Shown one piece after another: positions 32,582 through 43,441 of a stretch of DNA of 64,000 nucleotides; position 1 is the stretch's first letter, and the number at the start of each line of letters is the position of its first letter. The DNA is taken from assembly GCA_030180135.1 (NCBI GenBank), contig CM058233.1, positions 60,470,500 to 60,534,499 of the forward strand, in the 5' to 3' direction. This DNA comes from Orychophragmus violaceus. Its lineage: Eukaryota > Streptophyta > Magnoliopsida > Brassicales > Brassicaceae. Below the pieces are notes generated by a model. The model saw nothing but the letters and a program-made list of their open reading frames with translations, made no database searches and was not told the DNA's origin. A program made the position numbers and the translations under genes.

Positions 32582-34009
32582 TCCTCTTCGCTCTTTTCTT
32601 GGAAAATCTCATGATCCGAAAGATTATACGCCACCTTGGATGAAGAGACAGTTACAGAGACACTCCAAGTCTCTGTTGAATCCCCCATAAGTCCGATCTC
32701 CTTTCCATAGTCAAGCTATTGACTTTAAACAAGCGTTGAGTGGGAGGCAACCCACTGTTAGGTTCGTTTTTGGTTTTATTTTTCGTTTTGATTTTTCTGT
32801 TTTGGTGTGTTCAAAGGCGTGAGAAATAGGCATAATCTCATTGCATCGATCGACACACCTAGTGCATCGATCGACACAAATGCGATTTACGGTTTGCCGA
32901 TTTAATTACGATTCAGACACCGGTTATCTACTTAACCGTGGGCATAATCGCCTTGCATCGATCGACACCCTAGTGGCACCGATCGACACAAGCCGATGAC
33001 AGGTAAGTGATCTGACCCTTTTTCGGTTTGTTTTCATTCCGTTTTTCTTTCTCACCTAGCCTAGGCTTGACACCACTGGGGACAGTGTGTTTTAAGTGTG
33101 GGGGAGGTAGCTACTGACGCACCGCTCTTGTTTTCTTAGAGTCAGTCCAAATTTATTTTATTGAGTCAAATTGAGTAGGAAACAAGGACTTTTTGAGGAG
33201 ATTACCACACTCGCAGGAACTTAAGTGACCATTGGATGAGTTGCAGATGATCTATGACTATTAGAAAACCCAACACATACCAGCCTACTGAGGACACCCA
33301 TATCACTTCAGGTATTCAGAGAATCCATTAGTTGACTTCAACTTTAACTTGACTTAATTTTCTTACCTATGGGCTTGGTATACTTTGAGTCGGATTCCTC
33401 TGTTGGTTCTGGCACAGCTTGTAAACCTGTCTGATTATGGTTCCCTTCTCCCCATCCTTGAAAGTAAAAAAAAAGAGTGATAAACTGAGGATAAGCTTGT
33501 AGCTTCGAAGTGGTCACGGGAGTGGTAAAGACCCCTATTACCTCATGTGCATCCATGGAAACATGTCCAAAGTATACCCCAATAAGGGAAGAGCACTGAT
33601 AGAAAAAATAAAATGATACCCAGTGGGGAAAAATCAGTGCTAAGGAAGGGAAAAGAGAAAAAAGGACCAGAAGCAACAATTGAGTGGTCAGATGCTAACA
33701 GAGTAAGAATCCATGAGTTCTTTGATCGATACCCCATAGGTGAGACCGCACTTAATAGCTTATAGAAGTCAGTATGGTGAATTTGACTGCTTTGAATGTG
33801 ATTGTGGACTTTACTCAGGATAGTTGATAAGTGTGGGGGAAGTACATGTTGGTCTTGATGTTTGCAGGTTCATTTTCATGTGGCTTACTAAGGGGAATCT
33901 GAGTGTGGTGCTTCTACGATGAAACGAGTTTCTGAAGTTTTCAAACTTCTTCTCCTGATCTTGGTTTTATGTTTGCTTGAGGGCAAGCAAAAGCTAAGTG
34001 TGGGGGAGT
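32582..34009 (+). other. 3' untranslated region of element F
   Basis: Non-coding. It holds two TCGATCGA pairs and three copies of AAGTGTGGGGGA: 33094-33106, 33829-33841 and 33996-34009. Only the last abuts the LTR and serves as polypurine tract. No pol remnants. Confidence 0.8.
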
Positions 34010-35153
34010 TGATATATCATGGTTTTTAGGACTTTTGACCATGGTATAAGTCTTTGTTATCGAGTCTTTCTATGTGTTTTGGAGTCTTTTCAGGTGTTTT
34101 ACAGGTTTTAGGACATTTGGAGCCTAATTTGACGTTTTGGAAGCATTTGGGTCAATTCTGCACTATTTAGAGATCTCACAGAGTTCAATGGCTGCGTTTT
34201 CGCACTGCATCGATCGATGCAGTTCTGCGCATGGTCGACGCAGTGGTCGACGCAGTTCTGCACACAAATCCTGAAATTACAGTTTTTGCCCAGAAACTTT
34301 CCAGATTTGCAAAAAGGCCCCAGCCGAGTTTAGATCATTATATTAGGGTTTTTAGCCAATTGTTTAGGCTATGCTTTTCAGACTTAAGTTTTATTTTTAT
34401 TCAGAGAGAGAGATTTGGAACTCATATTCTTTGTTTCTCTTTTATGATATTTTGTTTTCTATTCATTATGATTTCTGTTTCATTGATCATGTCTGAGTAG
34501 TTCTCCAGTTAGGTTTAGGGATTCTCACAAGGGATTTTATGGAATTATAGGTTGATCAATATGCAGTGATTCACATCTTTCTAGTTCTTCATCTAGGGTT
34601 GTTCTTACTGCTTGATCTGAATTGGCCACTTAGATTATTGATGTTAGGTTGATTTCTGCAACGAAAGTTGATTAATTAACTAGAAAGAACATAGATGATC
34701 AATTTGACTATTCGCAAAGAAATTTGGCTTAGGAGAATTGTGAACGAAAGAACTTGAGATTAATGCTTGTCTAGAACTCTAGGATTCGCAACGAAAGTTG
34801 GCTTGCTAGGTTGTTAGACATAGATAACATTCGCAACGAAAGTTGGTCTGTTATAATTCTGTGATTCTAGTTTTAGAACAGTTCTTAATTAGATCCCGAT
34901 TGATTGATTAGCCTATATTTCTGATTTCCTGAGAACTCCCTTGACCTGACGCCTTCGCCTTATTGTTTACAAACCAATCTATTTACTTTATTGCTTGATT
35001 TACTGCCTTCTACCGCTTCTACCTAGCTTAACCTGAAATTCTATAATCTATCGCAAGAGTATAGAGTCTCTGTGGATTCGATACCCTATATACTACTGGT
35101 TCACGTCTGTGCACTTGCAGTGTAGATCTAGGGATTAAAACCTGATCGTATCA
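34010..35153 (+). repeat. 3' LTR of element F
   Basis: 1144 bp, about 98 percent identical to the 5' LTR by eye. The TCTAC duplication follows directly. Confidence 0.93.
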
Positions 35154-36072
35154 TCTACAGCGGTTACACATCCCCAAAAGATACCTTTTACATCAACCGC
35201 TATATAACCAATCCGTCAGTGACACCAAAATAAGTCACGACGTTACACACATCAAAAGGTTAGCGCCCTTACTTACCTGGTCCTATTCTAAACTCTCCAA
35301 CATGAGCGCTACTCTCCGCACTGAGTACAATACGGCTCATGTGGATCATAACTGGTAGGTGCGCCAGAAGAATGTAATGGGTGTGGTGGTGGTGGTGGTG
35401 GTGGAGCGACGCGATCTCGACAGAGTGGTCTATAATGACGGGAAGGAGCACAATGTCCATTTTGGCAGCAAATGAAACAAGAGGGGAGCTGTGCCAGTGG
35501 CGGTGGATGATATGCTCGGCCAAACAACTGACACCAAGTAAAATAAAACCAGTGGCGCCGCATGCAAGGCACGAATGGTCTGATGCAAGAGAAGCGAGTC
35601 GGATCGGTGGTCGAACAGTCAGTGGTGGTAGCTCAGATACCCTGAGATGTGGTACACCGGACGTAGCAATTTCATAAGGTGGCACTGGAACATGTGGAGA
35701 GGCAACTGGCTCTGCGCCGGTAATGACGTGCTCCGGAATAGGCGGTGAGATGCGAGAGCACTCTGTGGGCTGTAAATTTGGTCTTTGGCTAGCTGGGGTA
35801 GACCCAACGGACTCACGATCGTCCATAATGATGTCGCTCATATTGACGTGGCGACCACACACACACACACACCAATCCTCCTAGGACAACTCTGTTGTAA
35901 GACTGCACCAACACAGAACTGTTAGTACACTCCTAAAAAATCTCTAACTTACCCTTTACCCCGGTTTGTCGGACGCGGATTGGATTCCTAATGGTTGCAT
36001 TGGCGACACATTTGACTCGATAAAACATTGAAAACTATGAAAAGTCAGAATTTTCGAACCCATGACGAACCA
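35154..36072 (-). other. Element E internal region, 5' part
   Basis: Continues E after F. At the right edge, minus strand TGGTTCGTCATGGGTTCG directly after the LTR end is the probable primer-binding site. It contains the Gag remnant, a CA repeat (35857-35870) and a GGT repeat (35381-35404). Confidence 0.6.
35269..35868 (-). pseudogene. gag: Gag remnant of element E
   Basis: A 199-codon minus-strand frame, Pro-rich at first, then SCLACGATGFILLG, which looks like half of a CCHC zinc knuckle. In the overlapping frame (35572-35309) CFICCQNGHCAPS is a second knuckle-like motif. The His run comes from a GGT/CCA microsatellite. The N-terminal Gag core is absent and nothing of pol follows, so E is non-autonomous. 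I read it as the C-terminal zinc-knuckle end of a chromovirus Gag, with a likely frameshift; modest certainty. Confidence 0.5.
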
Positions 36073-39000
36073 TGCTCTACGCCCCCTTCCCGTTATCCGC
36101 TAACCGATGAGCTGACCGGCCAACAATCAAACAAGATCATGATCGGACGAACTCGCGCAAGCAAACAAGAAAAGTTTGTTACAATACGAAAGCCAGAGAC
36201 GGTCCCATTTGAGTTAATTTCTCGAACCAAACCATCCTTGACTCTGTTTACCTCGTTTCCATGATACAAGGCCTTTCAACCCGTACCGCTTACATGAGTT
36301 GTGTTTGGTTCGGACTAAACCGTATATCAGCGAATAATTCCGTTTTTAAGTATTATAAATCTTTTAAAATTTTTAATCTAACTTAAGAGTTTCCTGAAAG
36401 ATAACTTATGGGGCTCCCCAAATCGGAAACCGAAATAAACCATGAAATCTAGTCGAAAACAAACCACGGCCACATGCGAACCCAAAGCTACTCCGAGTGT
36501 CCTACGCGTCCGCCAAGCTAAGACCAACCTGAAAACACACAAAATGTATCTAATGAGCAATCTAAGATTACCCAGTGAGTTGGCTCCCAAGTAAACAAGC
36601 TTCTAAGCTCAACAAATCTCACCCAAACCCAAACAAACAATGACAAGAAGTAAGGTAAAATAGCTGATTACGTGCTACCAAGACGTAATGAGCTCCACAA
36701 CACACAAGCATTCAAGTACAACACATATCATCAACAAAGGAAACTGAGAACAATACGGCACATGCCCCCGATTGTAATTGATCTAACTAACGCAATACTA
36801 ACACTAACTCCACACCATTGGGCCCCAAATGCGAACTCAGTAACTTCCACGGGAACACTTAGCTACCCCACGGTAACTAAAACCTCCCACGACTCCTGTA
36901 TTGAACACAAAGTCCTACTACCTAGGACACTGTTCTCAGTCCATCGATATGCGGTGACTCGGGCTACCCCTAGATAGCCTAAGCTTCCATGAAGTTCGTC
37001 CCAAGGACGCGACCCCGTTTTCTCCGTACTACACACCTACAGACGTCATTCCGTAGGTTCACACCTGCGAGAACCACTACCCGAAGGTATATGAATTGAC
37101 CAGGAACTCAACTCCCGAGGATCCAATCGGGCAGGAAGTACCGGAATGCCATCTCTAGACTTGCGGAATCTATCGCACCCTATATAGTCCTAATAATAGT
37201 AATGTAAACAAGCAGACTCACTTGGACTCTATCACGCAAGACCAACAAGGTCAAGTTGAAAAACTATCTCAATCCACGTACACATTCTATCCCGCAAGTC
37301 CTACCATCATTCATCAACACAACCTAACCTATCCGGTCCTGCACCGGAATAGGTATCCCTACCCAGACTTACCTGGTCCCGTACTTGAGTAAGTATCTAC
37401 CAGTACAGTTTACTCGGCCAAACACCGAAGTAGATGAACCATCACACAATAAACAGGCCACTCGGCCCAACACATAAGTAGATAAATGATCAAGCAATCA
37501 ACAGTCTACTCGGCCTCACACCGGAGTAGATAACAATCACACAATCAACAATCTACCCGGTCCAACACCGGAGTAGATAACAATCAAGCAATCAATCACA
37601 TAACAAATCAGATAATTACTTAGGTTTAATTAATCTTTAGTTCTTAGTTTTAACCCTAATTCATTTTAACCTGGTACCTTGCGATTAGTAAGCTTACTAA
37701 TTCAACTTTTCTTAAATTCATAGTTTTTAATTACTCAATTATCTTATCGCTAGATTAGAGTTAGTAAACTTACTAACTCCCTAGACAGTTCAACTCCAAA
37801 TTATATATTTAAAATTCCTATTTCAATAGTTTTATGTTTAATTATCCAAATCCGTCAGGTTGAGATTAGTAAACTTACTAATCTCCTGACGCCCTTATAA
37901 TTCATGATTAAGTACTTAACCCAACCCAATTATCATACTCCAAGGTTTGTTATGTGTTTTATCCGTATTTCAATCAACTCATAATTTCTCGTATATAGAT
38001 TCATTTAGATACGTTCTTATACGTCCTATCATGTTGTTTAATATGTATGCAACACCCTATCAAGCAATATACGGTAAGATCAATCAAGCAACCAATGAGT
38101 GATAACTATATGCAATGTTTATATCCTATATGTTTTGTTTAATTCCCGAGTTATTTAATCAACCTAACTATTCTATCATGTTTCAGTAATGGGTATGCAT
38201 TCCTACGATTCTAAGGTTCCATAATTCTGAGGTCTATATGATCTGCCTAAATGCATCACATATTAATTTAGCCACTCACGGTGATATCGTGATGACAAAT
38301 GGACGGATTGACGGAACCACGAGACCCGACATGAATCCGACGTTAACCTGAACCTTCCCCGAACCGTTGACTTGATTTGACCTAAACTTAACCCGCTTTT
38401 ACCCAAATTGGACCCGAGCGTTGACCCCGGTAATTTCGATCGTTCCTCCACACGAACCTCCGGACTGATCTCATACGATTTCTACTTTAAACCGCCTATA
38501 AGGAAAGAGAAAGTCGGTATGTGGGATGAACGTTGAAAATCTCTGCTTCCTTAAATATTTTATCGTTCCTCCGTCACCATCCCATCTCTTTTTCACTTTC
38601 TCTCTCTACCTCACTTCCACTCTTCTTTCTCTCTCCTATCTCTCTCCCTCCCTCTCTCTCTCTCTCCTCTCTCCCTCCCACTCTCTCTCTTCTACAAAGT
38701 CTTCCTCTCTTATTTTACTCTTATGAGTTTTTGGTGTGAGGAAAATGAGTGGGGGATGACCTCTAGTAAAATTGAGTGATCACCACCCTACATTTGTCAC
38801 ATTTCCCTTCCCCATCTCCCTCCACGTTTCTACACCAAAACCAAGACAAAATCAATGTATTTCACTCCTATCCCTACACTTGTCACTCCCTTCTAGAAGA
38901 CCCTTAGATGATTTCCACCACATCTTAGATTCAATGCACCTAAATTCACATACAATGCATGTACTTCCTTCTAGAAACATATCGTGGCTCATGCTCATTT

Positions 39001-39495
39001 TTGGGCTTGATTTATATCCAGACCCAATTCATCTCTCAGCCCAAACCCTCTTGATCCAAACCCAATTCCACATAATTTTATTTTAAATTTTTGGTCATTA
39101 ATTACTTCTTAATTATCCAAAATCATATCTTAATCCAGGAGTCAAATATGGCAAAATACTTTTAACCATAGATCATGTATATTTTATTAGTTTTGTGGTC
39201 GAAATTTCATAATTTTTTGTTACTTTAGAGGTGTTTCCGTATTTTTCTCGATTTTGTCGGTTTCCATTCGCGACAGCCCGTAAACCTCCAAAAATTCTGA
39301 TTTCAGCGCTCTTCGTCTTCTAAGTAATCTTTTTAAATAAAAATAAGATTACTTGGCCCGTCAAAGCTTCCCATCTTCATTTTTAGTGAATTTACCAAAA
39401 TACCCCTAGCTTCCAAATTTTCTGAAATGACATCCGTTGACTTTTTTTTTACTTGTAATCTGCCTGCTGACGTTATCTTGATACAGGGTATTACA
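36073..39495 (-). repeat. 5' LTR of element E
   Basis: About 3.42 kb, collinear with the left copy and diverged by numerous substitutions and indels. It includes the hairpin array (37325-37590), the three palindromes (37683-37891) and a CT-rich microsatellite (38590-38700). The minus-strand start is TGTAATACCCTGTATC. Confidence 0.8.
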
Positions 39496-40031
39496 GTGGA
39501 AGAGTCGAATGTGGACGCCTTTCAGACTTAAAACTTTGTGTATAATTTATGTCCTTAAGTGTTTTTTTGCTATGTATCTGAACCCCTTTTTATTTATGGA
39601 AGTAAATTTAGTTTCCTTTGGTTGCGTTTGTTCTTTCATTGTTTTCATGTAATTGATTGACCGTGCACGAATGGGTAGCACATTTGAGTGATCTCTTTAG
39701 CCATTTTATGGCTGTGATGTGTTGATAATGCTCGTAAGGATGGCATTTGTTGGTAATTATGCGAATATTAGGAAGGTCGGCGTTCATCAGAGATATGAAT
39801 AGATCGCTTACTTAATTTGTAAGGCTTACACTTGCTTTATTTCAGTTTTTGGAGGCTTATTCGTGCTCGTCTTTTTCGTTCTATGGACTAGATGAATGTG
39901 AAAGGCTTAAGGGCATGACATTTATTATCGCTAGTCTCGAAGAACACACATGTAAGTTCTCGGTTTTAAAATGCGACGCATCTCGGCTTTTCCTTACCGT
40001 GAGTTTTAGCATTCAATTTTCAGTCAGATAT
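39496..40031 (-). other. Element D, second piece (3' region)
   Basis: Aligns with C from about 10720 onward (GTGGACGCC... against GTGGAAGCC..., then the T-rich stretch and GTGCTCGTCTTTTTCGTTCT). It ends GATAT, the B target duplication. Non-coding. Confidence 0.75.
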
Positions 40032-40567
40032 TGTTGGTACTAGATTTCCCTCTAGGAAATTCGGCCCATTAACAGACAAAACAAAGGCCCGTAGTTACGA
40101 GCCCGTTCCAGAATCAGAGACAAAGAGAAGAGCTGATCCTCGTGTTGGGCCCAAATGAATAACGCCCTGACAAGGCCCGGACGATGCCGAAGCAAGAGAC
40201 AATCGAGCTCGAGCTCGACAGAAGATGACGTGGAGATAGAGCAACTCGGTCTTCGTCAGTTCAACTGATCCACGCGAATCTCGGAGATCGTTATGACGGC
40301 AAGGCCGAAATATCGGAACAAGAAGGTCAAAGTCGAGACTATTTAAGGAAGAAGTGGCGACCCATTCGAGATATTCCAACCCTAGCTTAGAACACTTCGA
40401 CTAGATAGCTCGACCATTATTCTTTGTACTCTCTTTTCGATTGTGTTTGTTCTATCTCGACGATCAATCTCAATAAAGTCTTTGATTCATAGGAAACTAT
40501 ACCATTTCTATACCTAAAAGTCCAAATCCACGATTACAAATTCTTGGTGTGAATCTCAGATCTCACA
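40032..40567 (+). repeat. 5' LTR of element B, with TATA box and poly(A) signal
   Basis: TGTTGGTACTAG to GATCTCACA. A TATA-like TATTTAA is at 40340-40346 and AATAAA at 40472-40477, a layout suitable for transcription start and polyadenylation within the LTR. Confidence 0.95.
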
Positions 40568-40569
40568 TT

Positions 40570-40587
40570 TGGCGCCGACTGTGGGGA
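40570..40587 (+). other. Primer-binding site of element B
   Basis: TGGCGCCGACTGTGGGGA two bases after the LTR, identical to A. Confidence 0.85.
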
Positions 40588-40641
40588 CTATCTATAGCCT
40601 TTCCTATCTTAAGAATCAGATCCTAGATCCAATAGATCGAG

Positions 40642-43411
40642 ATGAATCCCGACCAAACTGGCTCTCCCAGCGCCACACCACCAGTCGACCTCCCTCAGAC
40701 GGTCGACAACATTACTCAGAACTCCACCGGGGTAAGGAACATGGGTCAGACCGACGGTGTGTTGACGAGCTCTGCCTCAGTCTCCACGACCTCGGCACCA
40801 GCCGGCTCTGTTGCTCAAACAATCGCGACGAGCCAGACTCTGACAAATGTTTTGTCCGGAACTAATGATCCGAGCAGAAACTGGGTGTGGATGAGAAACG
40901 ATTCGATATCCACCCCAGGAGGTGGATCTGTAATAACCAGACCTAATTCGCCACTACCTTCTGCTCCACAGAGATAAGGGCCAAATGATCTTGCCGAGAT
41001 CCGTTCGATGTTAAGCCTATTGGTAGATCGAACGAGAAATAACGAGGCAAGCGCAAGGGCCCAAGAGATCGCAAACCGTTCTCTGGCCGCGCAGCTCCAG
41101 GAACAAGAGCGGCGCCTTAACGCCCGTCTTGAAGAGCTCGCCACCCAAAACCAAGGGGGTAGACCAACACGAACTCCCATAAGTCCTCCACCGCGCACCC
41201 GCTTGGACTTCTCCAAGGTAGTAACTCCTCCGGGGGCATCGGGAAATTTCGATAATACGTCAAATAGCGGCTTCCGCCCGACAATGACCCCTATCGCGAT
41301 ACCGACCCCATTCAGTTCGAGTTCAATGGTCACAGATCCAACCGGATCAGGAAACCGACCATTACCCGGGCCACCACCTTTCCCGAATAACTCTAATATC
41401 CGACCGAGGCAACTAGGAGGCTCTGCCTTCTCCTCGAGTTCGGGACTCCTTAACGGGTCAAATACGGTACAGTTCTGAACGCCCCAGGTCGACCAGACGA
41501 GGTCGGTTCCACCGATCGATCTCCTCGACCCCATTTTTCTGGAACAAACGTCAAATCAGGCACAAGCCCAATTCACACCCGCAGCGGGTGATGAACACGA
41601 TATGCTTAGACAATACATCGAGCAGGCTAAGGCCCAGTTCAACATTCTAAGCTCGAAAGTTCACATGGCAACGAGCGCGGCTCCTGACATCGATCGAGTG
41701 ATCGAAGAAACGCAACAAACGCCGTTCATAGATCGGATCGCATTCGCGAGGATCCGAGAAATCAAGAAAACTAAGTTTCTGGAATTCTCTGGGAAATCGG
41801 ACCCGAAAGCCCACATCAGGGCATTCCGACTAGCGATGGAAAGGGTATACCTTACCGATGAGGAGAGAGAGTCGGCCTTCTGCAGGCTCTTCGCGGAAAA
41901 CCTATCGGGCTCTGCCCTAGAATGGTTTGCCGGACTGGAAGAAAGGTCCATTGACAACTTCACCCAGTTCATGACGGCTTTCCTCAAACAATACACCGTC
42001 TTTATCGAGGAAAAGACCACTGAGGTAGCCCTATTTGGCGTCTCTCAAAAACCTGACGAAACATTTCACTCGTACATCGACCGATTTAAGGAAATAAAAT
42101 CCAAAATTGCGAACCCACGAGACGAGGTAGCTATAGAAGCACTGAGACGAGGACTATGGTTTTCAACCAGATTCCGCGAGGAAATAACAGTCCGCGAGCC
42201 TCAAACACTAGATGACGCCCTCCATCGCGCATCGGCCTTCGCTCGCCTCGAGGACGAAACCACGGCCCTCAGAGAAAAGCATCGAAAAGAAAAGAACCCG
42301 TCGGGTTCGCAGAACTCGAACTCGAAAAAGGATTCCCGTAAATCAGGGAACGTCAACACGGTCGAGAGCCCAAAGAGCTCGAAGAAATTCGGAAAAATTC
42401 TGTGATTTTCACAACAAAAGAGGACACTCGACTGAAGATTGCTATACTCGAGCTAAAGCCGAGGCTCAAAAACGAGAGTCCGAAAGCAAACAAGACTCCG
42501 AAGTCGAGGAGGAAACTCTGCCCGACAAAAAGGAAAACAAACAGGCCAAGGAGTCGAACTCCAAAAGACCTTCTCAGAACAAACGAGAACGGTCAAAGGA
42601 GCCGGAATCCCCCGAAACACTCCCTCAAGGGTCGCGAAAGCGAGTCGAGTTTATCCTCGGCGAGCTCAGCCTGAGCGGCACTCCGGAAGGTTCGGCATTA
42701 TCCCCGCCTCCGGCTCCTGATAAGAGTTTACGCTCGAGAATCAATCTCCCTCGTCTCTGCGGGGGGGGGGGGGGGGGTGTACGGGCTATACCCCCTAAAC
42801 GAATCGACTTCATCTTCGGTGGCTCCAAGCTTTGCCGAGACTCGGTCAATTCAATCAAGGCTCTTCAAAGAAGAGTCGAGACCGACAAAGGAGGGAAAAT
42901 CCCAATGTTAGGTCCAGACCACGAAATCACTTTCTACGAAAGAGAGACAAGTAATCTCGACAAACCACACGACGACGCTCTCCTCGTTTGTCTAGTGGTG
43001 GGAGATGTCGAACTCTCAAGTATAATGATTGACACAGGAAGTTCGGTAGATGTCCTCTTTTACGATGCATTCAAAAATATGGACTTCAACGACTCCGAGA
43101 TCGTGGAAGAAAAGACACCACTAGTAGGGTTCGCTGGCGAAACGACGTACTCGATGGGCTCTGTCTTCGCCCCAGTAACCGCTGGAGGAGTTCGAAGAAT
43201 GACGGAGTTCGTCATAGTAGATCGGCCAGCTCCCTATAACGCTATTATAGGTCGACCATGGATATACGACATGAAAGCAGTACCATCGACCTACCATCAA
43301 TGCGTAAAGTTCCCAACTCCCAAAGGGGTTAAAACCATTTACGGAAGTCAAACGATTTCCCGTCATTGCTACATGAATGGATACAAGCAGATCGAGAAAT
43401 CCCCTGCGTAG
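40642..43411 (+). pseudogene. gag: gag-protease of element B
   Basis: Starts MNPDQTGS as in A. A CAA-to-TAA change stops it at 40977, a CGA-to-TGA change at 41476-41478, and a frameshift near 42400 separates the Gag core (41602-42405) from the knuckle CDFHNKRGHSTEDC. From there one frame crosses a 17-nt G run (42761-42777) straight into protease (VGDVELSSIMIDTGSSVDVLF, APYNAIIGRPWIYDMKAV) and ends EKSPA-TAG at 43411. So, unlike A, gag and protease share a frame at the homopolymer. This is evidence that the ancestral organisation was a Gag-Pro fusion. Confidence 0.88.
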
Positions 43412-43417
43412 CAATTA
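43409..43417 (+). promoter_or_regulatory. Putative stop-codon readthrough signal (UAG CAA UUA), element B
   Basis: TAG-CAA-TTA at the end of protease, in frame with the pol frame (ATG at 43442) and identical to A. Confidence 0.6.
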
Positions 43418-43441
43418 CAGAAAGAGGAGGAGCTCGCCACC

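Larger units (their letters stand above)
28797..35153 (+). mobile_element. Element F: Athila-like Ty3/gypsy retrotransposon with gag-pro only
   Basis: 6357 bp with 1146- and 1144-bp LTRs, target duplication TCTAC (28792-28796 and 35154-35158), an Asp-tRNA-type primer site, one 788-codon gag-protease frame and a polypurine tract. There is no reverse transcriptase or integrase. Gag and protease resemble the Athila group. About 24 substitutions between LTRs (by eye) suggest a moderately old insertion, yet the frame is open. Confidence 0.92.
23875..39495 (-). mobile_element. Element E: large non-autonomous LTR retrotransposon (chromovirus-like), split by F
   Basis: Two long LTRs (23875-27067 and 36073-39495) flank about 2.6 kb of internal sequence, into which F inserted at 28797. 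Minus orientation is shown by TGTAATACCC at the right end, a TGG primer-type site just inside the right LTR, and the purine tract AAGTTAAGGAGAA before the left LTR. D sequence resumes at 39496. Target duplication is uncertain: GTGGA right, AAGGC or GCGGC left. Only a Gag remnant is coded. TGTAATACCC ends suggest a Tekay/Del-type chromovirus; this is tentative. Confidence 0.75.

Noticed and set aside
35381..35404. His-rich metal-binding protein
   Set aside because: The His run comes from a GGT/CCA trinucleotide repeat within a Gag remnant.
40815..41534. 239-codon minus-strand frame over B gag
   Set aside because: Its mirror frame also appears opposite A gag in a different length. It follows from gag composition (Pro/Gly-rich) and has no independent support.
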